Shown here piece by piece: positions 1-8,285 of a DNA stretch of 64,000 nucleotides (position 1 is its first letter; each line of letters begins with the position of its first letter). The DNA comes from Candidatus Woesearchaeota archaeon (GTDB taxonomy: Archaea > Nanobdellota > Nanobdellia > Woesearchaeales > GCA-2686295): positions 1 through 64,000 of the forward strand of contig CALDOJ010000007.1 of assembly GCA_937912225.1 (NCBI GenBank), given 5' to 3'. Under the pieces are notes generated by a model that made no database searches, was not told where the DNA came from, and saw only the letters and a list, made by a program, of their open reading frames with translations. The translations under genes and the position numbers were made by a program.

Positions 1-18
1 AAATGTTTGATTTAAAGA

Positions 19-486
19 TCATTCCTTTAAGGTTTCTAAAGCAGATTTTGCATACATCTTAATATGATCTTTAACCCCGTATTCCTCTTCATCTAACTCT
101 TCAGAAGTAAACCATTTACAACCATCGCTTTTCTCAGTTTCGGAAAGAACTAATTTGTCAGTATTAGCTTTTGCAAAGTAAACAAAAGTAACATGTTCAT
201 GAGTTTCATTAATTCTGTGTCGGTTCATGAATACAGGAGGAATTAACTCTCGATATCCGTCTTCTTCTTCTAACGAATAATTTTTGGAATGGTACAATTT
301 AATATCCAATCCAACTTCTTCAGACACTTCACGAACAGCTGCTTGATTTGGGTCGTCATCTAATTCAACATGACCACCAACACTCAACCAAACCTCATAT
401 TTATCATGTTTTCTCAATAAGACTTTGTTGTTGTAAACTATAAACACTTCTGCAGTAAAATCAATTTTTTCATTAATATGTGGCAT
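19..486 (-). CDS. Nudix hydrolase
   Basis: A 155-residue protein with a nearly complete Nudix box at residues 38-60: the block REVSEEVGL is intact, but the first conserved Glu is Asp44. Nudix enzymes cleave nucleoside diphosphates linked to another group, using the REUxEE helix to bind metal. The substrate cannot be read from the sequence. A TATA-like TTTATAATA lies about 25 bases before the ATG, which suggests a leaderless transcript and a single-gene unit. The family call is firm and the substrate unknown. Confidence 0.88.
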   Translation of the reverse strand: MPHINEKIDFTAEVFIVYNNKVLLRKHDKYEVWLSVGGHVELDDDPNQAAVREVSEEVGLDIKLYHSKNYSLEEEDGYRELIPPVFMNRHRINETHEHVTFVYFAKANTDKLVLSETEKSDGCKWFTSEELDEEEYGVKDHIKMYAKSALETLKE

Positions 487-584
487 AAATTAAATCAAGA
501 AAAAAGTTATTATAAACATATCTGTCATTAAAAACAATGTTTGCATAGTATCGTTAAGAACATATTTTTTGAACTTCCAAACCT

Positions 585-1076
585 TTAAGGCGTTAGAATT
601 TTATAACCAACAGGATCACTATACATTAAAACTTCTTGAGTTTTGGGAACTACAATTACATGTTTATCGCCCACAACATGATTTTTACTAAGAACTCCTT
701 CATCCATCCACCTATCACAATATTCGCCAATTATAGGAATTTCATGGTCTTTTAAGACTCGTCTGTTCCATTCAAGATGATGTCTATCTCCACCAATTAA
801 AACAGCAGATATATCACCTGTTGTTTGTTCTTTAAGTTCCTTAATCATTTCACGAAGATATGTTTCAGGATATTCATTATTAAGGTCGTAATGAGATAAT
901 CCGACCATTTCAGAATTTAACAAAGCAACCCCGTTACAATTACGATAACTATGTGATTGAACCATTTTAGAAGAAACTATTTTATGAGAATATGCTAACC
1001 AAACAATATCAGGATGTTCTGAAAATTTTCTAAATCTTATTTCAAGTTCATCTTCCAAAGTATTTATTTCAGACAT
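585..1076 (-). CDS. CheD-like (chemoreceptor glutamine deamidase fold) protein
   Basis: The 163-residue protein resembles CheD in its order of motifs: a Cys in NCNGVALL (Cys47), a His in VGLSHYDL (His62), a central AVLIGGD strand, then an N...LKDHEIPIIGEYCD segment and a C-terminal VIVVPKTQEV hairpin. CheD deamidates glutamines using a Cys/His pair about 17 residues apart; here the spacing is 15. No other chemotaxis gene is present in the window, so the target would be something else. An upstream in-frame ATG at 1097 exists, but a TATA box at about 1100-1107 sits 26 bases before the ATG at 1076, so the shorter form was chosen. The fold call is from memory of the family. Confidence 0.45.
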   Translation of the reverse strand: MSEINTLEDELEIRFRKFSEHPDIVWLAYSHKIVSSKMVQSHSYRNCNGVALLNSEMVGLSHYDLNNEYPETYLREMIKELKEQTTGDISAVLIGGDRHHLEWNRRVLKDHEIPIIGEYCDRWMDEGVLSKNHVVGDKHVIVVPKTQEVLMYSDPVGYKILTP

Positions 1077-1154
1077 AAAAACCAGGAAATAAAACATTTA
1101 TTTAAACCTTTATAAGAATCATAAACAATCCTTACATATCTTTAAATAAAAAAT

Positions 1155-1562
1155 TTATTCTTTCTTAATTGGTTCAAACAAAGAATTATAAACTGCGCCT
1201 TTAAACACACCACCAGGATATGATCCATCTATAACAGTGCATCTTTCTTCTAAAGAATCATCGATGAAATAAACTCTCATATAAACATCAAGCATATTTC
1301 CAGAACCAAATTCTTCTCGTAAAACTTTAATTTTTTTATCCCCATATTGATAGTTTGTTCCAGAAACAAGAGCTTCTCCATTAACATCCAAAGTTTGATA
1401 AATTCTGTTTTTACCTAATGCTTTATCAGCTTCTGAAGGTACAGAACGAAAAAGTGATCCTGTAGAAAGTGAATTTAACATTGCATGTGCTTCATCTTCA
1501 GGTATCTGTCCACTACCGCCAAATAACATGATACTTGCTCTTAATTGTTCGTCTTTATCCAT
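1155..1562 (-). CDS. hypothetical protein
   Basis: A 135-residue soluble protein not recognised. It has no signal peptide or membrane segment; the middle is rich in beta-type segments (YQYGDKKIKVLREE, MLDVYMRVYFIDDS), and the C-terminus carries a GSYPGGVFKG loop. The reading frame is open further upstream, but a TATA element (TTTATAAA at about 1587-1593) lies 26-28 bases before the ATG at 1562, which favours this start. It stands alone between the CheD-like and macro-domain genes. Confidence 0.6.
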   Translation of the reverse strand: MDKDEQLRASIMLFGGSGQIPEDEAHAMLNSLSTGSLFRSVPSEADKALGKNRIYQTLDVNGEALVSGTNYQYGDKKIKVLREEFGSGNMLDVYMRVYFIDDSLEERCTVIDGSYPGGVFKGAVYNSLFEPIKKE

Positions 1563-1614
1563 TTTAATTAATGAAAAGTAGATTAATTTATAAACCTTGA
1601 CTATAAACTTAAAA

Positions 1615-2289
1615 TCAAAAGAATTGGTCAAGAACTTCATCCTCTAATTTTTCAAAAGTAGCTCTAGGACCTTCACTTTCAAAACAAATATATAATTCAG
1701 TAAGATTGACTGGTTTTGCAAGTTCAACAGCCTTTAGAATTGAATTAAGGCTCTTTTCAGGGTCCAAACCATAATCTCCTCTTGTACAAAGAACAGGTGT
1801 TGCAATGGTTTTATAACCTTTAGCATCAGCAAATTTAAAAGCTTTTTTCAATACAGAAATCAAAGATTTTTCACTAACTTTAGTTGTTTTTAACTCATTA
1901 TTTTTCAAATAATAAGTCATGCCAACTACATGTAAGATATCTTTAGAATTATTAGACCATTGATCATCTAAAATAAGAGAACCAACTTCATATGGGCCAC
2001 CATTCTCATCAATCTTTCTAAAACAAGACAATTGTGCTTGACTAGGAGTCCAACCATCAACAGAAAACTTCTTAACATAAGCTTTCATGACAGGATCTCT
2101 AAAACCAGCTAATAAATTAATATATTCTTGACTTTCTTCAGAAAATAAAAATTTAGAATTATTCCGAATCGCTTCTGCAGTACCAGTACGCATAAACAAT
2201 AAACCACTAGCAGAGTTAAAAACCAAATCAACATCTTGATTAATTGCAAAATCTTGCTTTAATTCAATATTAAAATTATAATCGCTCAT
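1615..2289 (-). CDS. macro-domain-like protein (ADP-ribose binding or hydrolase)
   Basis: A 224-residue protein with the macro-domain layout: an N-terminal DVDLVFNSASG strand and loop in the place of the usual VDAIVNAAN, GTAEAIR after it, ILHVVG in the middle, an L...LKKAFKFADAKGYKTIATP helix-strand, and a GDYGLDPEKS loop in the place of the phosphate-binding GxxG(Y/F) region. Macro domains bind or hydrolyse ADP-ribose. The first motif is divergent, so hydrolase activity is uncertain. The TATA box at about 2308-2318 supports the ATG at 2289 over the longer frame. An ADP-ribosyltransferase-like gene lies about 9 kb away (11186-12127). Confidence 0.6.
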   Translation of the reverse strand: MSDYNFNIELKQDFAINQDVDLVFNSASGLLFMRTGTAEAIRNNSKFLFSEESQEYINLLAGFRDPVMKAYVKKFSVDGWTPSQAQLSCFRKIDENGGPYEVGSLILDDQWSNNSKDILHVVGMTYYLKNNELKTTKVSEKSLISVLKKAFKFADAKGYKTIATPVLCTRGDYGLDPEKSLNSILKAVELAKPVNLTELYICFESEGPRATFEKLEDEVLDQFF

Positions 2290-2327
2290 AAAAAATAGAA
2301 AGATTAACAAGTTTATATATGTTTATT

Positions 2328-2831
2328 TTAATCTACTTTTCTAACTGGTAAACCATAATAAATCTTCTCGTGAGATTCAAATACTCCCGAATCTCCTTTT
2401 TGTGAAAACTGTACTTCAATCAAACCAACAACTTTATTCGTCATCATTGATTTAAGTTGATCTATGTAAGTGCTAGAAGAGTCAAACCAATAACTTGAAA
2501 GAGAATTTCTTAAACTATATACAACCACTCCCTTATCTGATGAACCAATATCAACAAATTCAACATCATAACCAGTAATTTCTTTGAATCGTTTTTCATC
2601 ACCAGGCATTTTTACTAATGCATCAGCATACTCGCCAAGAACGAAATAAATACCGTCATTAGCATCATAAATTTTACTATTTAATTTATCTTTATCTTTT
2701 TTTAATGATTTTCTTTCACTTCGTTTCTTTGAAACATTATAAAGTATGTTTTTATCAGATAATTGATTTTGTAAATCTTCGTACTTTGCAACTGCCGTTT
2801 GATAACTTTCTAAATATTGTTTTATATCCAT
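2328..2831 (-). CDS. tandem family protein, copy 6 (last transcribed)
   Basis: Sixth and last member of a tandem gene family. The 167-residue protein starts MDIKQYLESYQ, has a charged coiled-coil-like region at about 20-60, then the family core: a decayed (V)KMPGDEKRFKEITGYDVEFVD, a DKGVVVY strand, VVGLIEVQ, and the C-terminal tag YYGLPVRKVD. It differs from its neighbours in having MPGDE in place of IVPGDE. One base separates it from the gene before. No function is known to me; no membrane segment or signal peptide is visible. Confidence 0.75.
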   Translation of the reverse strand: MDIKQYLESYQTAVAKYEDLQNQLSDKNILYNVSKKRSERKSLKKDKDKLNSKIYDANDGIYFVLGEYADALVKMPGDEKRFKEITGYDVEFVDIGSSDKGVVVYSLRNSLSSYWFDSSSTYIDQLKSMMTNKVVGLIEVQFSQKGDSGVFESHEKIYYGLPVRKVD

Positions 2832-2832
2832 T

Positions 2833-3342
2833 TTATTTCATCTCTTTTCTTCTAACAGGTAATCCATAATATAACTCTTCGTAACCAGAAACAAGTTTAC
2901 CTGCCCAAATTGTTTTACTAATTTGTGCTTCAACTAAGCCAACAATATCATTTTGCAACATTAAACCAATAGTGATTTTATAATCTCCTTGATGAAGTTC
3001 TAGATCACCATAACTACTGCCTTTTATCTTTGAAACTGAAACACCTTTATTTGGTAAACCTAAATTAACAACTTCAACAGAATATCCTTCTAGCTGTTTA
3101 AAACGCTCTTCATTACCAGGAACAATTATTAATTCAGTAACATAATCGCCCATAACTTTTTCAAGAGAAATTTCAGCTTCATTCAATAAATTTTTTAGTT
3201 CATTTTGTCTTGTTTTAAGAACTTTTTTCTCGTTTTTTTTCGCCTTATTTATACGACCATCCATACCAAATAATTCACTTTCTATATCTGTAATTGTAGA
3301 TGTGTCCTTTTGATAACTTTCTAAATATTGTTTTATATCCAT
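2833..3342 (-). CDS. tandem family protein, copy 5
   Basis: Fifth of six tandem paralogues, 169 residues. It starts MDIKQYLESYQ, and the N-terminal half is charged and helical (KKNEKKVLKTRQNELKN). The C-terminal half has IVPGNEERFKQLEGYSVEVV, NKGVSV, DIVGLVEAQ and ends YYGLPVRRKEMK. The junction sequence with the flanking copies is the same (stop codon, one base, ATGGATATAAAACAATA), which indicates recent duplication of whole units. Function not recognised. Confidence 0.78.
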   Translation of the reverse strand: MDIKQYLESYQKDTSTITDIESELFGMDGRINKAKKNEKKVLKTRQNELKNLLNEAEISLEKVMGDYVTELIIVPGNEERFKQLEGYSVEVVNLGLPNKGVSVSKIKGSSYGDLELHQGDYKITIGLMLQNDIVGLVEAQISKTIWAGKLVSGYEELYYGLPVRRKEMK

Positions 3343-3343
3343 T

Positions 3344-3853
3344 TTATTTCATCTCTTTTCTTCTAACAGGTAATCCGTAAAATCTTTTATCGCTAGAATC
3401 GTACATGCTTGAATATTCTCCTTCTAAAAACTGTGTTTCAACTAATCCAACAACTTGATTCTTTAACATTAGTTCAATTTGAGTTCTATAATCTTTAATA
3501 GAATTAAATCTGTATGAAGGAATAGAACTTTTTGTCTGATATACAAAGACTCCTTTATTTAACAATCCTAAATCAACAACTTCAACTTCATAATTTGCTA
3601 ATTGCTTAAACCGATTTTCATCTCCAGGAACAATAACTAATGAACGAACATACTTTTCAAGAACACTAATTACGTCTGCTTTAGCACTGTGAAGTTCATG
3701 TATAAGTTTATAATCTTGTTTTTCTAATGATTTTTTTTCTCTTCGTTTCTTTGCAGTTCTAGAAAGAATACTAATATCAGACCTTTGATCTTCTAAATCT
3801 TCATATGCTGCAACTACAGTTTGATATTCTTCCAAATATTGTTTTATATCCAT
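3344..3853 (-). CDS. tandem family protein, copy 4
   Basis: Fourth of six tandem paralogues, 169 residues. It starts MDIKQYLEEYQ; a lysine/arginine-rich helix (AKKRREKKSLEKQ) is followed by IVPGDENRFKQLANYEVEVVDLG, LNKGVFVY, VVGLVETQF and the shared tail FYGLPVRRKEMK. Its N-terminal part is closest to copy 6 (both carry YEDLE/YEDLQ and SDxxIL), while its tail matches copy 5, a mosaic that would fit gene conversion. Function not recognised. Confidence 0.78.
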   Translation of the reverse strand: MDIKQYLEEYQTVVAAYEDLEDQRSDISILSRTAKKRREKKSLEKQDYKLIHELHSAKADVISVLEKYVRSLVIVPGDENRFKQLANYEVEVVDLGLLNKGVFVYQTKSSIPSYRFNSIKDYRTQIELMLKNQVVGLVETQFLEGEYSSMYDSSDKRFYGLPVRRKEMK

Positions 3854-3854
3854 T

Positions 3855-4328
3855 TTATTTCATCTCTTTTCTTCTAACAGGCAAACCGTAGATTAACCAC
3901 CGACCACCCGCATCTGAAAAAATAGATTTCTGAACTTCAAGTATTCCTATTACTTTATTCTGCAACATTTGTTCAAGTCCTTCGGCATAATTTAAATACA
4001 TCTTAGATCGAGTTTTAATTATAGTAACACCCTTATCTAAAGAGTCCAAATTAACTACTTCAACTTCATAACCTGTTAATTGTTCAAATCGGTCTTCATT
4101 ACCAGGCACAATAAATAATTCAGAAATATAATTACAATTAATATTGCCACTTTCATCCTTCATATTTCGTTGTTCTGTTTCTAGTTCTTTTTTTCTAGCA
4201 ATAAGAGATTTTTTATCTTTTCGTTTAGCATTACTAATTAAACCATCAAGACCAAAAAGTTCTTCTTTTAAACGTTTTGTTTCTGAAATGCATTTTTTAT
4301 ACTGTGATAAATATTTTTCAACATTCAT
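3855..4328 (-). CDS. tandem family protein, copy 3
   Basis: Third of six tandem paralogues and the shortest at 157 residues. The start is MNVEKYLSQY and the core is IVPGNEDRFEQLTGYEVEVVNLD, DKGVTI and KVIGILEVQ, ending IYGLPVRRKEMK; the central loop between strands is shorter than in the other copies. Its ATG overlaps the stop of the preceding copy by four bases, so translation is probably coupled. Function not recognised. Confidence 0.77.
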   Translation of the reverse strand: MNVEKYLSQYKKCISETKRLKEELFGLDGLISNAKRKDKKSLIARKKELETEQRNMKDESGNINCNYISELFIVPGNEDRFEQLTGYEVEVVNLDSLDKGVTIIKTRSKMYLNYAEGLEQMLQNKVIGILEVQKSIFSDAGGRWLIYGLPVRRKEMK

Positions 4329-4816
4329 CGTTTCACCTTTCTAACTGGTAATCCATATGTTGATTTTGAATATCCTCTTTCCCAACGATTTTGCGTTACT
4401 TGAGCTTCAATTAAACCAACAATATCCCAATTCAATAAAGATATTAAAGTTGCATTTAATTCATCTTGATACGAATCAAACAAACCCATGCTATGCATTG
4501 TTGATAAAAGAACGCCTTTATCACCACCCGCACGCATAGTAACAACTTCAACATCATATCCTGTTAATTGTTTAAATCGTTTTTCATCTCCAGGAACAAT
4601 AATTAATGCTGACTGATAAGAAGAAAGAATTCTTGAAATATCATAACCACAACGTCGTTGATCACGAAGCAATTCAGTTTGTTTTTCAACAAGAGCTTTT
4701 CGCTCTTTTCTTTTAGCTTTTTTAATTAAACCTGTTAATCCAAACAATTCTTCTTTTACATTTTCAAATTTTATTTGAACTAGTTCATATTGGTTTATAT
4801 ATTCGTTAACATCCAT
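4325..4816 (-). CDS. tandem family protein, copy 2
   Basis: Second of six tandem paralogues, 163 residues from the ATG at 4816. The frame could be extended to a TTG at 4825, but all other copies begin MD(I/V)..Y immediately after AAA, so 4816 was chosen. Sequence landmarks: MDVNEYINQYE, a basic helix (KKAKRKERKALVEKQ), IVPGDEKRFKQLTGYDVEVV, DKGVLL, DIVGLIEAQ, TYGLPVRKVKR. Function not recognised. Confidence 0.77.
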   Translation of the reverse strand: MDVNEYINQYELVQIKFENVKEELFGLTGLIKKAKRKERKALVEKQTELLRDQRRCGYDISRILSSYQSALIIVPGDEKRFKQLTGYDVEVVTMRAGGDKGVLLSTMHSMGLFDSYQDELNATLISLLNWDIVGLIEAQVTQNRWERGYSKSTYGLPVRKVKR

Positions 4817-4821
4817 TTTAA

Positions 4822-5328
4822 TCAATTAATTTTTTTAACAGGCAATCCGTAATACAATCTTTCAGCACCATCATAATATTTGCCCATCCAAGTCGATTGT
4901 GTTATTTGAGTATGTATCATTCCGACAATCTTATTTTCTAATAATAAAATTGGTTCAGTCTGATGATCTTTTTTTCCAAATAGAGTATTAGAGTTACGTC
5001 TGCCTTGTTTTTGCGAGATAATAACCCCCTTATTTAATAATTTTAAATCAACTATTCTAACTTCATATCCTGCCATTTCTTCAAACGATTCTTTATCACC
5101 GGGCGTAATAATTAATTCAGATATATAATCAAAGAGAATTTTTTTATGATTTTTTTTAACTTCCTGAAGTTTAACTTCTAACTTACGTTTATCAGCCATA
5201 AGCAGATATCGCTCTTTTCTTTTTGCAGTATTATTAATTTTTGCTTTATAGGCAATAATTTCTTCTTCCAAAGTTTTATATTCAGTACTTGCTGTTTGAT
5301 AACTTTCTAAGTATTTGTCTACATCCAT
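4822..5328 (-). CDS. tandem family protein, copy 1 (first transcribed)
   Basis: First of six tandem paralogues, 168 residues. Landmarks are MDVDKYLESYQ, a long charged helical stretch at about 20-65, ITPGDKESFEEMAGYEVRIVDL, LNKGVIISQ, KIVGMIHTQ and LYYGLPVKKIN. It is the most divergent copy in the PGDE motif. It follows the 174-residue gene by 15 bases, so the array is probably transcribed from the promoter before 6119. Function not recognised. Confidence 0.77.
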   Translation of the reverse strand: MDVDKYLESYQTASTEYKTLEEEIIAYKAKINNTAKRKERYLLMADKRKLEVKLQEVKKNHKKILFDYISELIITPGDKESFEEMAGYEVRIVDLKLLNKGVIISQKQGRRNSNTLFGKKDHQTEPILLLENKIVGMIHTQITQSTWMGKYYDGAERLYYGLPVKKIN

Positions 5329-5343
5329 TTTTTTAGTTTAATT

Positions 5344-5868
5344 TTATTTTTTATTATCTATTTTATCTGGTTCTGTTAAAGCCATTAAATCATCTACTTT
5401 TCTTTTGATATAAGTTTCTGTACGTTCACCAACCTCATTTGTTACATCATAAAAGACATTTTTAATTTTCTTTTCAAGTTCTTCGGGTGTTACATCAGGT
5501 TCTATAGACATATGTAATTTTGACGATACTAAATCAACGCCACGATTATGCATAATTTCTGCAACAAAAGGTGGAGTTAAATGTACTCCAAGAACAGCTT
5601 TTGTTTTTTCAAGATCATATACTTCAAGTTTTCTATAAACATCAATATTTTCAATTAAATAACCTTTTTCATCTACTGAAGTTCTTAACGAATATGACCT
5701 ATAACTAGGGGCATAAGATATTTCATTTTTTAATTTTGGTTTATTTAGAACTTTCCTCAATAAATTTTTCTGAGTCTCATAAAACTGTCCTAAAAAAGAA
5801 GGTTTTCCTTGTTCATTAGTTACATTCATTACTGCTGTTGCAAGGTCTTCGATGTGTAGATTATCCAT
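5344..5868 (-). CDS. hypothetical protein heading the tandem array
   Basis: A 174-residue soluble protein, not recognised. It contains a mid-section with beta character (SYRSYSLRTSVDEKGYLIENIDVYRK) and a helical C-terminal third (EELEKKIKNVFYDVTNEV). It lies 35 bases after the 71-residue gene and 15 bases before the first tandem paralogue, so it probably belongs to that operon. Its sequence does not carry the PGDE or YGLPV signatures of the array. Confidence 0.65.
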   Translation of the reverse strand: MDNLHIEDLATAVMNVTNEQGKPSFLGQFYETQKNLLRKVLNKPKLKNEISYAPSYRSYSLRTSVDEKGYLIENIDVYRKLEVYDLEKTKAVLGVHLTPPFVAEIMHNRGVDLVSSKLHMSIEPDVTPEELEKKIKNVFYDVTNEVGERTETYIKRKVDDLMALTEPDKIDNKK

Positions 5869-5903
5869 TTTAAATTAGTATTTTATAGTTAGTTGTTGCT
5901 AAA

Positions 5904-6119
5904 TTAATCATATTTTGCCAAAGTTGTTAATTGTTCTCTTCGAGCAATTTCGTTATCAATATATACCGCATCAATTTCTATAATTGAATTATTAACACTA
6001 GTACCAAGTGCGTCTAATTTATGATTTATAACGATTTGATTTCCTGCTAATTGTTCTGCTAATTGAGTGTTAATCAAATAATCAAGGTCTGCCTTAAGTT
6101 GTTGTATTAGAGGTTCCAT
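5904..6119 (-). CDS. small hypothetical protein, first gene of the array operon
   Basis: A 71-residue acidic helical protein (MEPLIQQLKADLDYLI, heptad-like hydrophobics), not recognised. A TATA-like TTTTATAAATT at about 6139-6149 lies 25 bases before the ATG, with GGAGATG between, so this is probably the promoter-proximal gene of the leftward operon that contains the six paralogues. Confidence 0.5.
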   Translation of the reverse strand: MEPLIQQLKADLDYLINTQLAEQLAGNQIVINHKLDALGTSVNNSIIEIDAVYIDNEIARREQLTTLAKYD

Positions 6120-6197
6120 TTTTTCATCTCCATTTATTTTTATAAATTAATTGTGAGGATGGAAAGACTGTTTTATTTATAAACATTTACGTTTGTA

Positions 6198-6215
6198 ACT
6201 ACTAAATAGAGATAA
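6198..6215. promoter_or_regulatory. ACTACT-type operator-like element, site 1
   Basis: ACTACTAAATAGAGATAA lies between the divergent genes starting at 6119 and 6259, just upstream of the rightward TATA-like CTTTAAATAG. It resembles three further elements (16199, 28126, 51778) that share ACTACT followed by a TAGTGATA-like half. This is the weakest of the set. Confidence 0.35.
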
Positions 6216-6258
6216 AAACCTAAATCTTTAAATAGTTTCTAAGAATACTTTGTTTAAA

Positions 6259-6576
6259 ATGACTCCGATAAAACCAGAAAACGAACGAAGAGTCATACAT
6301 ATTAAAGATTTAGAATCTGAAGTTAAAGATTTGATAAGTCAAGTAACTAACGAATTTAACACAACATTACATAATTGCAAATATAAAAGTGCAGGACAAA
6401 ATTCAATAACTTATTTGTTCGAAACAAGAAGCAATGCAGAATTTTTTGGCCAATTACTTGATTTAAAACAAGTACCTTATTCTACACACCCTGCAAAAGA
6501 TTATGACAAAGTCGTAACACAAGACATGGACGAAATATCAGAATTCAAGTATTTTGCAACTAAAAACTCTATTTAA
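6259..6576 (+). CDS. hypothetical protein
   Basis: A 105-residue soluble protein, not recognised. An in-frame TTG exists at 6250, but the ATG at 6259 is about 30 bases after a TATA-like element and was preferred. The pattern of beta and helix (RRVIHIKDLESEVKDLI ... SITYLFETRSNAEFFGQLLDL) suggests a small alpha/beta fold. It is the first of three closely spaced rightward genes. Confidence 0.6.
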   Translation: MTPIKPENERRVIHIKDLESEVKDLISQVTNEFNTTLHNCKYKSAGQNSITYLFETRSNAEFFGQLLDLKQVPYSTHPAKDYDKVVTQDMDEISEFKYFATKNSI

Positions 6577-6582
6577 ACTAAA

Positions 6583-6984
6583 ATGGGATTCGCAATATGC
6601 AGATTCAATAAAGACGAAGGTTGTAACGAAACTGGCAGTCAAGAATGGCACATCAATCTTCCAGATATAAATACTGATATAAATATTCCTTCTATGTGGA
6701 AACACTATATGATAAATCATTTAATTCAACCAACAGCTGAAGAAAAAAAAGTCATAATGACTGCAGACCCTGCAAAAGCAGTTGGTCAATTTATTGGGAC
6801 TAGAAATTTAGAAGATCCAAAACATTTAATGGTTTTATATGTTGAAAGAACAAACGAAAATCAATATTCTCATCAAGTTGGAACTAAAGCAGACACTGAA
6901 TTCATAAATAAATTAGAACAAATCTTAGAACAAGTTAAACCATTACAAACAAAAGGGTCGGATTTCAGACCTGGTTATAGATAA
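6583..6984 (+). CDS. hypothetical protein
   Basis: A 133-residue protein, not recognised. It has two N-terminal cysteines (ICRF, GCNE), an invariant-looking AVGQFIGTRN loop, and a helical C-terminal segment (FINKLEQILEQVK). It begins six bases after the preceding gene, so the two are probably cotranscribed. Confidence 0.6.
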   Translation: MGFAICRFNKDEGCNETGSQEWHINLPDINTDINIPSMWKHYMINHLIQPTAEEKKVIMTADPAKAVGQFIGTRNLEDPKHLMVLYVERTNENQYSHQVGTKADTEFINKLEQILEQVKPLQTKGSDFRPGYR

Positions 6985-6999
6985 ATTATTTTTTAGAAA

Positions 7000-7353
7000 A
7001 TGAAACAAGCAATCGATAATTTAATTGAAGAAATGGGTTCTAGAGAGTACGAAGTAAGTTTACTTAATAAAGCAAAAAAAGAACCTAATAATGTTATTAA
7101 TTGGCAAGTTATGAGAACAATGTCAAGAAATTCATTTAATAAATCATATTTTCTTAGTCAAATGATGGATTGCATTTCACGAAAAGGAAATATTGTTGCT
7201 TACTCTCAAGGAATAGTGTATACTCACAAAATAAAAAGAGAAGATTTAACTTCCAAATTATTAGACGAAGCAGTAGATAAACACCCTGTTACAGGCAGAA
7301 TAATGAAATTATTATACTATGTTCCACTATCAGTTCATTTAAGCAATAAATAA
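7000..7353 (+). CDS. hypothetical protein
   Basis: A 117-residue basic protein, not recognised. It is mainly helical, with a possible C-terminal hydrophobic strand (IMKLLYYVPLSV). It starts 15 bases after the previous gene and completes the three-gene rightward group. Confidence 0.55.
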   Translation: MKQAIDNLIEEMGSREYEVSLLNKAKKEPNNVINWQVMRTMSRNSFNKSYFLSQMMDCISRKGNIVAYSQGIVYTHKIKREDLTSKLLDEAVDKHPVTGRIMKLLYYVPLSVHLSNK

Positions 7354-7431
7354 AAAATTAGTTCAAATTTAACAGTTCCAAAAAAATTATATACTTCATA
7401 CAATATTTTTATTCTAACGAAAAACGCAAAC

Positions 7432-7731
7432 ATGAAAATAGTTTACAACCATAATCTGTCAAAAAAAGACCTTTATAGTAGAATTACCAATTTTATACCT
7501 TCATTAATAGAAAAACATTCTGAAATGATTGCAAATCCAAAAACTTATTGGAATGAAGATAAATCAGAGCTCGATTATTCAGTAAAAATCATGAGCTTTC
7601 AAACTCAAGGTAAAGTTGAATTAAAAAATGATAAGATAATCTTAGAAGGTAGTTTACCTGGAGGATTATTTCTTTTTTCTGGAAAAATTAAGAAAGTAAT
7701 AACAACACATTTAGATGAATTATTAAGATAA
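7432..7731 (+). CDS. polyhydroxyalkanoic acid granule regulator-like protein (PF09650-like)
   Basis: The 99-residue protein follows the pattern of the PHA_gran_rgn family: an N-terminal strand with HNLSKKDLYSRI, a long helix, then a hairpin KIMSFQTQGKVELKND, the central LEGSLPGG and a final helix. In bacteria the family occurs near polyester-storage genes, but it is also common as an orphan of unknown function. A TATA-like TTATATACTTC stands about 45 bases upstream. No polyester genes are nearby, so the name gives only the fold. Confidence 0.55.
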   Translation: MKIVYNHNLSKKDLYSRITNFIPSLIEKHSEMIANPKTYWNEDKSELDYSVKIMSFQTQGKVELKNDKIILEGSLPGGLFLFSGKIKKVITTHLDELLR

Positions 7732-8229
7732 TTATTCTTTTAATTTATGTTTTCCAACAACGTATCCAAAAGAACTATATTTCTTAGTATCAACACAATA
7801 ATGTAAAGCGTTGTTTACATAAGGCTTTAATGCTTCAGTCAACAATTCTTCGGTTTTTTCATAATTAACTTCTACACCCTGTGTTCTTAAATCAGCAACC
7901 ACAACTTCTGCCAAAACTCTCGGATGATATAATTGTCTAGAAAAAGATTTAACAGGTATTTTTGAAACCCACTCCACAGATTTACTCATAAAAAAAATAT
8001 TTCTGCCAAAATAACCAAATTTCTTTCTAAAACTTTGTTCTTTTTTAATCTTAGAAACTTCCAAATCACCTTCTAAAGTATACGATGAAGAAAATCTTTC
8101 TTTAACATTCAATGTTCTAACTCTATAATCGCCTAATTCAATATCAATCGGTTTTCCGTGACGAGGAGTTCTAATTATTGGTTCTTTAATTTCTTCATCC
8201 AAAGACCAATTTTTATCTTGTTTAGACAT
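7732..8229 (-). CDS. hypothetical protein
   Basis: A 165-residue basic, soluble protein not recognised. No signal peptide or membrane span is seen. It ends at the base after the convergent gene ends. The C-terminal part (LAEVVVADLRTQGVEVNYEKTEELLTEALKPYV) looks like alternating strand and helix. Confidence 0.55.
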   Translation of the reverse strand: MSKQDKNWSLDEEIKEPIIRTPRHGKPIDIELGDYRVRTLNVKERFSSSYTLEGDLEVSKIKKEQSFRKKFGYFGRNIFFMSKSVEWVSKIPVKSFSRQLYHPRVLAEVVVADLRTQGVEVNYEKTEELLTEALKPYVNNALHYCVDTKKYSSFGYVVGKHKLKE

Positions 8230-8285
8230 ATTGTAAAAAAGGAAATTAAAATATATTTATATGTCTTAAGATAAAATAAATAGAA

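Larger units (their letters stand above)
2328..5328 (-). repeat. tandem array of six paralogous genes
   Basis: Six head-to-tail genes of 157-169 codons share the N-terminal MD(I/V)xxYLxxYQ, the central PG(D/N)ExRFxxLxGYxVExV, the strand (N/D)KGV, the IVGLVExQ helix and the C-terminal YYGLPVRR. Gaps are one base, or there is a four-base overlap; one gap is five bases. The C-terminal half is far better conserved than the coiled-coil-like N-terminal half. Confidence 0.85.
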
